Origin: Micromonospora nigra
Lineage (GTDB): Bacteria; Actinomycetota; Actinomycetes; Mycobacteriales; Micromonosporaceae
Length of the DNA stretch: 64,000 nucleotides
Direction of reading: 5' to 3'
NCBI RefSeq assembly: GCF_900091585.1
Contig: NZ_FMHT01000003.1
Span: 5,199,501 to 5,263,500 of the forward strand
Shown here: piece after piece, positions 58,733 through 64,000 of the stretch
Numbering within the stretch: position 1 is the stretch's first letter
Layout: each line of letters begins with the position of its first letter
The notes under the pieces: generated by a model
Seen by the model: the letters and a program-made list of their open reading frames with translations, nothing else
What the model was told of the DNA's origin: nothing
Databases searched by the model: none
Program-made: the position numbers and the translations under genes

Positions 58733-59650
58733 GTGCCCGAAACCACTGCTTCGAACAGCGACGCCAGCCCTGTCGTCGGCACGGCCCGCGTCAAGCGCGG
58801 CATGGCCGAGATGCTCAAGGGTGGCGTGATCATGGACGTGGTCAACGCCGAGCAGGCCAAGATCGCTGAGGACGCCGGTGCCGTGGCCGTGATGGCGCTG
58901 GAGCGGGTGCCCGCCGACATCCGCGCCCAGGGCGGCGTGTCCCGGATGAGCGACCCCGACATGATCGACGGCATCATCGCCGCCGTCTCCATCCCGGTGA
59001 TGGCCAAGGTCCGGATCGGCCACTTCGTCGAGGCGCAGATCCTCCAGTCCCTCGGCGTGGACTACATCGACGAGTCCGAGGTGCTGACCCCGGCCGACTA
59101 CGCCAACCACATCGACAAGTGGGCGTACACCGTGCCCTTCGTCTGCGGGGCCACCAACCTGGGTGAGGCGTTGCGCCGGATCACCGAGGGCGCGGCCATG
59201 ATCCGTTCGAAGGGCGAGGCCGGCACCGGCGACGTCTCCAACGCCACCACCCACATGCGCCGGATCCGGCAGGAGATCCGTCGACTCCAGTCGCTGCCGG
59301 AGGACGAGCTGTTCGTCGCGGCCAAGGAGCTCCAGGCCCCGTACGAGCTGGTCAAGGAGGTGGCGGCGACCGGCAAGCTGCCCGTCGTGCTGTTCACCGC
59401 GGGCGGCATCGCCACCCCGGCCGACGCGGCGATGATGATGCAGCTCGGCGCCGAGGGCGTCTTCGTCGGCTCGGGCATCTTCAAGTCGGGCAACCCCGCC
59501 CAGCGGGCCGCCGCGATCGTGAAGGCCACCACCTTCCACGACGATCCCGACGTGCTGGCCAAGGTGTCCCGCGGTCTGGGCGAGGCCATGGTCGGCATCA
59601 ACGTCGACGACATCCCGCAGCCGCACCGGCTGGCCGAGCGCGGCTGGTGA
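58733..59650 (+). CDS. pdxS: pyridoxal 5'-phosphate synthase subunit PdxS
   Basis: A 305-aa TIM-barrel enzyme that makes pyridoxal phosphate from ribose 5-phosphate, glyceraldehyde 3-phosphate and ammonia from PdxT. It has the catalytic lysines K92 in [10 protein letters not shown] and K160 in [12 protein letters not shown]. The conserved [31 protein letters not shown] leads the domain. [27 protein letters not shown] lies near 225-250. The GTG start at 58733 is preceded by GAGGAG; TAGCAT at 58686-58691 may be the -10 box. It forms a complex with PdxT, encoded 60 bp downstream. Confidence 0.97.
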   Translation: MPETTASNSDASPVVGTARVKRGMAEMLKGGVIMDVVNAEQAKIAEDAGAVAVMALERVPADIRAQGGVSRMSDPDMIDGIIAAVSIPVMAKVRIGHFVEAQILQSLGVDYIDESEVLTPADYANHIDKWAYTVPFVCGATNLGEALRRITEGAAMIRSKGEAGTGDVSNATTHMRRIRQEIRRLQSLPEDELFVAAKELQAPYELVKEVAATGKLPVVLFTAGGIATPADAAMMMQLGAEGVFVGSGIFKSGNPAQRAAAIVKATTFHDDPDVLAKVSRGLGEAMVGINVDDIPQPHRLAERGW

Positions 59651-59659
59651 GCCAGGCCC

Positions 59660-59685
59660 CGCCGGGGCGGCGAACCGCCCCGGCG
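59660..59685 (+). terminator. hairpin between pdxS and pdxT
   Basis: CGCCGGGGCGG (59660-59670) pairs with 59675-59685 around CGAA. It could reduce the expression of pdxT relative to pdxS by partial termination or RNA processing. Confidence 0.5.
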
Positions 59686-59710
59686 CGGCCGACCGGGAAG
59701 GAGCGGTGAC

Positions 59711-60319
59711 ATGAGCGACGTACCCGTCATCGGGGTGCTCGCCCTGCAGGGCGACGTCCGCGAGCACGTCGCGGCCCTGGCCGGCGCGGGCGCGCGGGCC
59801 ACGGCGGTGCGCCGGCCCGAGGAACTGGACGCCGTCGACGGCCTGGTGATCCCGGGCGGCGAGTCGACCACCATCAGCAAGCTGGCCGACATCTTCGGCA
59901 TGCGGGAGCCGGTCGACAAGCGGATCGCGGCGGGAATGCCCGTCTACGGCTCCTGCGCCGGCATGATCATGCTGGCCACCGAGGTGCTCGACGGCCGGCC
60001 CGACCAGCGTGGTTTCGACGGCATCGCGATGACCGTGCGGCGCAACGCGTTCGGCCGCCAGGTCGACTCGTTTGAGGCGCCGGTGGAGATCACCGGCGTC
60101 GGGGGTGGCCCGTTCCACGCGGTGTTCATCCGCGCGCCGTGGGTCGAGCGGGTCGGCGCCGGCGTCGAGGTGCTCGGCACGGTGGCCGACGGCCCGGCCG
60201 CCGGCCGGGTGGTGGCGGTCCGCCAGGGCAACCTGCTGGCCACGAGCTTCCACCCGGAGCTGACGGGCGATCTGCGCCTGCACGCGTACTTCGTCGACCT
60301 GGTCCGCGCCGCCGCCTGA
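59711..60319 (+). CDS. pdxT: pyridoxal 5'-phosphate synthase glutaminase subunit PdxT
   Basis: A 202-aa class I glutamine amidotransferase that gives ammonia to PdxS. The catalytic triad is visible: Cys82 in [11 protein letters not shown], His181 and Glu183 in [25 protein letters not shown] and [12 protein letters not shown] are family signatures. The length is normal. The ATG start follows GGAAGGAG. It ends the pyridoxal phosphate unit; yebC follows after a 190-bp gap. Confidence 0.96.
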   Translation: MSDVPVIGVLALQGDVREHVAALAGAGARATAVRRPEELDAVDGLVIPGGESTTISKLADIFGMREPVDKRIAAGMPVYGSCAGMIMLATEVLDGRPDQRGFDGIAMTVRRNAFGRQVDSFEAPVEITGVGGGPFHAVFIRAPWVERVGAGVEVLGTVADGPAAGRVVAVRQGNLLATSFHPELTGDLRLHAYFVDLVRAAA

Positions 60320-60509
60320 CCCGCTCTCGTGACGGGCTCAGGGCGGCGGGTGCCCGGTCACGGGGGTGCGTCGGTAGGATTGCCGAGATTCGGCAGGGCC
60401 ATCTGCCCGCCACGGCTTCCACCGGGCTGACCGGCACCGTTCCGCGTGCGCCGTCGGGAGCGGGGCGTGCGCGGTCGATGCAGACGGCGGGTAGCAACGG
60501 AGGTAACAG

Positions 60510-61259
60510 ATGTCCGGCCACTCAAAGTGGGCGACGACCAAGCACAAGAAGGCGGTCATCGACGCCAAGCGCGGCAAGATGTTCGCCAAGCTCATCAAGA
60601 ACGTCGAGGTGGCGGCTCGCACGGGCGGTGGTGACCCGGCGGGCAACCCGACCCTGTTCGACGCCATTCAGAAGGCCAAGAAGAACTCGGTTCCCAACGA
60701 CAACATCGACCGCGCGGTCAAGCGCGGCTCCGGCCTGGAGGCCGGCGGCGCCGACTGGCAGACCATCATGTACGAGGGCTACGGCCCGAACGGCGTGGCC
60801 ATGCTGATCGAGTGCCTGACCGACAACCGCAACCGCGCCGCCACCGAGGTGCGCACCGCGCTGACCCGCAACGGTGGATCGCTCGCCGACGCCGGCTCCG
60901 TGTCGTACATGTTCTCCCGCAAGGGCGTGGTGATCGTCCCCAAGTCGGACACCAGCGAGGATGACGTGATGATGGCCGTCCTCGACGCCGGTGCCGAGGA
61001 GGTCAACGACCTGGGTGAGGCGTTCGAGGTGATCTCCGAGCCGACCGACCTGATCGCCGTGCGCACGGCGCTGCAGGACGCGGGCATCGAGTACGAGTCG
61101 GCCGAGTCCTCGCTCATCCCCAGCGTGAACGTGCCGCTGGACGAGGAGGGCGCACGCAAGATCTTCAAGCTGATCGACGTGCTGGAGGACTGCGACGACG
61201 TGCAGAACGTCTACGCGAACTTCGACGTCAGCGACGAGGTGATGGCCGCCGTCGGCTGA
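60510..61259 (+). CDS. YebC/PmpR family transcriptional regulator
   Basis: A 249-aa protein of the universal YebC family. It begins [40 protein letters not shown], the family signature. [21 protein letters not shown] is in the middle domain. Members bind DNA and regulate genes such as quorum-sensing regulators and, in some species, help the ribosome at proline stretches. The ATG start has GGAGG about 8 bases upstream. TAGGAT at 60375-60380 may be its -10 box. In many actinomycetes the ruvCAB genes follow, but here a toxin-antitoxin pair stands next. Confidence 0.95.
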   Translation: MSGHSKWATTKHKKAVIDAKRGKMFAKLIKNVEVAARTGGGDPAGNPTLFDAIQKAKKNSVPNDNIDRAVKRGSGLEAGGADWQTIMYEGYGPNGVAMLIECLTDNRNRAATEVRTALTRNGGSLADAGSVSYMFSRKGVVIVPKSDTSEDDVMMAVLDAGAEEVNDLGEAFEVISEPTDLIAVRTALQDAGIEYESAESSLIPSVNVPLDEEGARKIFKLIDVLEDCDDVQNVYANFDVSDEVMAAVG

Positions 61260-61287
61260 CGGTCGACCCAGGCGGCCTGGATACACG

Positions 61288-61319
61288 CACCTCCCGGATA
61301 TATTGTTGTTCGGGAGGTG
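61288..61319. promoter_or_regulatory. operator/promoter of the vapBC pair
   Basis: CACCTCCCG (61288-61296) and CGGGAGGTG (61311-61319) are perfect inverted repeats around an AT-rich 14-bp spacer with TATATT (61299-61304), a -10-like box. The right arm carries the GGGAGG ribosome site of vapB. This looks like an autoregulated toxin-antitoxin promoter. Confidence 0.7.
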
Positions 61320-61325
61320 TATCTC

Positions 61326-61538
61326 ATGGCCAAGACCCTGCTGGACCTCGATGAGGATCTTCTGGCGGAGGCGACTGCCGCTCTGGGCACCGCCACCAAG
61401 AAGGAGACGGTGATGGAAGCCCTCCGGCAGGCGGTGGAGTCCAGCCGCGAGCGTCGGCAGCGGGCCTTGGCGGACCTCCAGGAGGTTGCCGACGAAGGTG
61501 GCTTCCAGTTCGACCAGCTTGACGATCTCGATCGATGA
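61326..61538 (+). CDS. VapB-type antitoxin
   Basis: A 70-aa protein that should neutralise the following VapC toxin and repress the pair. It starts MAKTLLDLDEDLLAEATAALGTATKKETVMEALRQAVE, a ribbon-helix-helix DNA-binding fold typical of VapB. The C-terminal part (RQRALADLQEVADEGGFQFDQLDDL) is acidic and aromatic and should wrap the toxin's active site. The ATG has GGGAGG eight bases upstream. A GTG at 61317 is in frame but lies within the operator. It overlaps the toxin start by 4 bp (ATGA). Confidence 0.9.
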   Translation: MAKTLLDLDEDLLAEATAALGTATKKETVMEALRQAVESSRERRQRALADLQEVADEGGFQFDQLDDLDR

Positions 61539-61930
61539 AGTACCTCGTCGACACGAGCGCCCTGGTCCGGATGGTCCGTCGCCAGGTCGATCCGCTGTGG
61601 TTCGACCTGGCGGCCCGTGGCCTGATCGCCATCTGTGATCCGGTGCTCGTGGAGACCCTCACCATCGCGGACGCCAAGGCGTACGACCGGGTGGAGCGCG
61701 GGCTTCGTGACGTGTATCCCTGGGTGCCGGTTCCGGACGATGCCTGGCAGGTCGTGCGGGCGGTGCGGCAGGAACTCGCCAGCCAGAGCGCCCACCAGGG
61801 CTTGTCCGTGGCGGATCACCTCGTGATTGCCGCCGCGATTCGTCTCAAGCTGGTGGTGCTCCACCAGGACGCCGACTTCGAGACCGTGGCCAGGTTCGTA
61901 CCGCAACTGAGTCAGGAACGGATCACCTGA
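61535..61930 (+). CDS. VapC-type PIN-domain toxin
   Basis: A 131-aa PIN-domain ribonuclease toxin. The metal-binding acids are Asp6 in YLVDTSAL, Glu40 in PVLVETLT, Asp94 in SVADHLVIAAA and Asp112/114 in HQDADFE. VapC toxins cut tRNA or rRNA when free of VapB. The ATG overlaps the antitoxin stop (ATGA), so the two are made together. The length is normal for the family. The pair lies between yebC and a DUF402 gene. Confidence 0.92.
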   Translation: MKYLVDTSALVRMVRRQVDPLWFDLAARGLIAICDPVLVETLTIADAKAYDRVERGLRDVYPWVPVPDDAWQVVRAVRQELASQSAHQGLSVADHLVIAAAIRLKLVVLHQDADFETVARFVPQLSQERIT

Positions 61931-61982
61931 ATGCCGCAGCCGACTCGCCTCGAAGGTCTGGCCGCGGTCGGCTGAGGTGTCG

Positions 61983-62594
61983 ATGCGGGAGCGGTTCGCG
62001 CCGGGCGACGTGGTCGTCCGGCGCGAGATCCTGCGCGGCGAGGTGTGGTTCGGCTGCCCGACGATCTGCGTCGAGGATTCGCCCGACCTGCTCGCGCTCT
62101 ACCTGCCGCCGGGTGCCGAGTTCGGCTTCCCCGAGCGGGGAGCATTTCCCTGCGGCCGGCACCCCTGGCAGACCGCCGGCCACACCGCCTGGACGGGGCA
62201 CGGCAAGCTGATGCTCCAGCGCCCCGGCGAGGCGCACTCGGTCGACGTGTTCTGGGCCGGCCCCGACCGGGCCTTCGCCGGCTGGTACTTCAACCTCCAG
62301 GACCCGTTCCGGCGTACGCCCCTCGGGGTGGACACCCTCGACCACGAGCTGGACCTGTGGTGGGCGGCCGGCGACGAGCGGTACGTCTTCAAGGATGTGG
62401 AGATGTTCGCGCAGCGCCTGGTCGAGGGCCGTTACCCCGGGATGGCCGAGGCGATCCGGGCCGAGGGGGACCGGATCGCGGCCCGGCTCGACGCGGGGGA
62501 GCGCTGGTGGGACGAGGGATGGGCGTCCTGGCGACCCGACCCTGCATGGCCGGTGCCGCGCCTGCCCACCGGCTGGCACGCCGTGCCCTGCTGA
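61983..62594 (+). CDS. DUF402 domain protein
   Basis: A 203-aa protein of the DUF402 family. GDVVVRREILRGEVWFGCPTICVEDSPDLLALYLPPGAEF forms the first half. FAGWYFNLQDPFRRTPLGVDTLDHELDLWWAAGDERYVFKDVEMFAQRLVEGRYP holds the conserved YFNLQ.P....GVDTLDHELDL segment, with acidic residues that bind metals in nucleoside-phosphate hydrolases of this family. The C-terminal part is helical. Some DUF402 members are nucleotide diphosphatases; the substrate here is unknown. The ATG at 61983 or the GTG at 61977 starts it. Confidence 0.88.
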   Translation: MRERFAPGDVVVRREILRGEVWFGCPTICVEDSPDLLALYLPPGAEFGFPERGAFPCGRHPWQTAGHTAWTGHGKLMLQRPGEAHSVDVFWAGPDRAFAGWYFNLQDPFRRTPLGVDTLDHELDLWWAAGDERYVFKDVEMFAQRLVEGRYPGMAEAIRAEGDRIAARLDAGERWWDEGWASWRPDPAWPVPRLPTGWHAVPC

Positions 62595-62698
62595 ACGCTT
62601 CCACACCGGGACAGCACTGGCGAGAGCGATGAACGGCGATGGTTGACCACGGCGGCGGAGTCACCCGAGTCGAGCGGGTGACAGCCTGTCGGTCCTGG

Positions 62699-63073
62699 TC
62701 ACGGCTGGGATTCGATCGTCGGCGACGCTGGGTGGGGTCGGGGCCGGGTCCAGGCGACGAAGCGGGTGAACAGCTCCGCCGGGTCCGGAGGGCGGCGGTG
62801 CAGCCGCAGCTCGTCGGCGACGGCGTCGTGCAGCAGCGTGCACAGGTAGATCGACAGCCCGACGGGGTCGTGCGCGTACTCGGCACGCAGCGCCAGCTTC
62901 GCCGGCTGGCAGGGCCACGGCGCGGCGCAGACCCGGCAGCGCCACGCCGGCCGCGCCGCCTCGTGCCGCCGCAACCCGCCGCCGGCCGTCCGCAGCCCAC
63001 CGGCCGTGCCTCCGGACGCCGGGTCGCGGGCCGCCGGAGTGCCGCCGGGCTGCGGCCCGACCCGCCTGGTCAC
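62699..63073 (-). CDS. small cysteine-containing protein, 124 aa (XRE-associated)
   Basis: The N-terminal ~45 residues are Gly/Pro/Arg-rich. The conserved-looking part is RPAWRCRVCAAPWPCQPAKLALRAEYAHDPVGLSIYLCTLLHDAVADELRLH, with a CxxC-x4-C cluster that may bind zinc. I have seen such proteins beside XRE regulators in Micromonospora-type genomes but know no function. The GTG start at 63073 overlaps the stop of the upstream gene (GTGA), so translation is coupled. Confidence 0.7.
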   Translation of the reverse strand: MTRRVGPQPGGTPAARDPASGGTAGGLRTAGGGLRRHEAARPAWRCRVCAAPWPCQPAKLALRAEYAHDPVGLSIYLCTLLHDAVADELRLHRRPPDPAELFTRFVAWTRPRPHPASPTIESQP

Positions 63074-63267
63074 CTGCGTCGTCCCGCCCGGAGGCGGCAG
63101 GTCGCGGCGGCGCGTGGGCGGCGGGCCAGCGACCGCGTGGCGTGCGGTTCCACGGGCACGGGGGTCCGCCGGTCGGGGCACGTCCGCCAGCGCAGCCCGC
63201 AGACGCACCAGATGCCCCACCGCCGCCAGTCGCGGCGGTGCCGGGGTGCCAGGGGTACGCCTCTCAT
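63070..63267 (-). CDS. small Trp/Cys/Arg-rich protein, 65 aa (XRE-associated)
   Basis: The protein reads MRGVPLAPRHRRDWRRWGI, then WCVCGLRWRTCPDRRTPVP, a compact cysteine cluster (Cys-x-Cys and Cys nearby) with Trp and Arg, which may bind zinc or nucleic acid. The C-terminal half is an Arg-rich tail. The ATG at 63267 has an excellent AGGAGG site four to eight bases upstream, much stronger than any other start here, so this frame is the right one for the 5' part of the unit. It overlaps the next gene by 4 bp and is divergent from an XRE/DUF5753 regulator. Confidence 0.7.
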   Translation of the reverse strand: MRGVPLAPRHRRDWRRWGIWCVCGLRWRTCPDRRTPVPVEPHATRSLARRPRAAATCRLRAGRRR

Positions 63268-63336
63268 GTGACCTCCTCCGTCGTGGATGGTTCACACTCT
63301 GCGCCGCACCCACTACGGTCGGGAAGGTGTGGGCGT

Positions 63337-63355
63337 GTCACCTCGCCGGGGTGAC
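63337..63355. promoter_or_regulatory. inverted repeat in the divergent promoter region
   Basis: GTCACC (63337-63342) and GGTGAC (63350-63355) with a 7-bp spacer, 30 bp upstream of the XRE gene. It may be the regulator's own operator. Confidence 0.4.
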
Positions 63356-63384
63356 GCCGTCCAGGGATGTGTGGCGGAGGTGTG

Positions 63385-64000
63385 ATGGGGCAGACGTCCA
63401 CGCTGGAGTTCCTCGGCGGTGAGCTGCGCCGGGCCCGTCGCGGGCGGGGGCTCAGCCGCGACGACCTGGCCCAGCGGATCAACTACTCGGCGTCGCTGGT
63501 GGGGATGGTGGAGATCGGCCACCGCACCCCGTCGCAGGATTTCGTCGGCCGGGTCGACGCCGCGCTGGAGTCCGGCGGCTTCTTCGAACGGCTGCTCACC
63601 CTGGTGCGCGCCGACGCCGCGCCGCCGTGGCTGCGCGAGTGGATCCAGGTGGAGGCCGAGGCGACGTTGATCCGCTGGTTCGAGCCGTCGCTGGTGCCGG
63701 GTCTGGTGCAGACCGAGGCGTACGCGCGGGCGGTGCTCGCCGGGGGCGGAATGCTCGGCGAGGGTGAGGTGGAGCAGCGGATCGGGTCGCGGCTGTCCCG
63801 CCAGGCGGTGCTGTCCCGGGCGACGCCGCCGGAGGCGGTGTTCATCGTGGACGAGGGGGTGCTGCGCCGCCGCATCGCCGGAGCGGACGTGATGGCGGAG
63901 CAGTTCACCCACCTGCTCACCGTGACCGAGCTCCCCCACGTCGACGTCCTCGTGGTCCCGGCGGACGCCGGGATGCACGCGGGGCTGGCGGGCTCCTTCA
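63385..64000 (+). CDS. XRE-family regulator with DUF5753 domain (3' end outside window)
   Basis: The first 205 residues are present. Residues about 5-65 are the helix-turn-helix: FLGGELRRARRGRGLSRDDLAQRINYSASLVGMVEIGHRTPSQDFVGRVDAAL. Then comes the DUF5753 sensor: WLREWIQVEAEATLIRWFEPSLVPGLVQTEAYARAVL is the usual start of that domain. The sequence runs to the window end without a stop. Actinomycetes have many such regulators, often next to DUF397 genes and small proteins. It is divergent from the two small Cys-containing genes. Its ATG follows GGAGGTGTG. Confidence 0.93.
   Translation, partial: MGQTSTLEFLGGELRRARRGRGLSRDDLAQRINYSASLVGMVEIGHRTPSQDFVGRVDAALESGGFFERLLTLVRADAAPPWLREWIQVEAEATLIRWFEPSLVPGLVQTEAYARAVLAGGGMLGEGEVEQRIGSRLSRQAVLSRATPPEAVFIVDEGVLRRRIAGADVMAEQFTHLLTVTELPHVDVLVVPADAGMHAGLAGSF

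Noticed and set aside
62699..63313. One 204-codon protein starting near 63313 or 63295
   Set aside because: The strong AGGAGG site belongs to ATG 63267 in another frame, and GTG 63073 overlaps its stop. Two coupled small genes explain the region better.

Overview
The DNA is very GC-rich, many genes start with GTG, and many neighbouring genes overlap by 4 bp (ATGA or GTGA). The gene content is that of a filamentous actinomycete: phosphatidylinositol-mannoside genes, a SpoIIE-type phosphatase, XRE/DUF5753 regulation, and a GH6 cellulase with a CebR-like box. The proteins look most like those of the Micromonosporaceae (Micromonospora or a close relative). The window reads as ordinary chromosome. 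I see no rRNA, tRNA, insertion sequence, prophage or CRISPR array.

Layout. 0-5 kb: start of a gene leaving the left edge, a small membrane peptide, pirin with its MarR-type regulator, an acetyltransferase, a YflT-type stress protein and a secreted GH6 cellulase. 5-15 kb: metallophosphoesterase, flavoprotein, Na+/H+ antiporter, PAS-GAF-SpoIIE-HATPase phosphatase, an MscS-related membrane protein and several small actinobacterial conserved proteins ending in a YihY/BrkB membrane protein. 15-20.7 kb: aldehyde dehydrogenase, a phytoene-desaturase-like flavoprotein, polyprenol-phosphate-mannose synthase, and an SDR coupled to an SRPBCC protein. 20.8-29.6 kb: a tightly packed operon for nucleotide-heptose synthesis and transfer, closed by a type IB topoisomerase. 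This is the most interesting region.

29.7-47.7 kb: AraC regulator, RecQ helicase, GH3 beta-hexosaminidase, cysteine-desulfurase-like protein plus GNAT, lipoprotein, DUF1206 and MscS membrane proteins, a holin-like/DUF3618/DUF4235 operon, cold-shock protein, aldo/keto reductase, adenosine-deaminase-family enzyme, a two-component system, an ADP-ribosylglycohydrolase, a 17-bp minisatellite and a YcnI protein. 48-61.3 kb: a housekeeping block with thrS, a HIT protein, EF-G2, pgsA-patA-pimA (first steps of phosphatidylinositol mannoside synthesis), pdxS-pdxT (pyridoxal phosphate) and yebC. 61.3-64 kb: a vapBC toxin-antitoxin pair, a DUF402 protein, and two coupled small cysteine-containing proteins divergent from an XRE/DUF5753 regulator cut by the window end.

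How the genes work together. In the heptose operon, GmhA (sedoheptulose 7-phosphate isomerase), HldE (kinase plus adenylyltransferase) and a GmhB phosphatase domain should make ADP-D-glycero-beta-D-manno-heptose. Two GT9 heptosyltransferase-type proteins and two other glycosyltransferases would use it. One GT9 domain is fused to GmhB. No LPS exists in such a bacterium, so the acceptor is unknown. The pgsA-patA-pimA genes and the polyprenol-phosphate-mannose synthase belong to the same general theme of envelope glycolipid synthesis. Hairpin terminators separate most convergent gene pairs.
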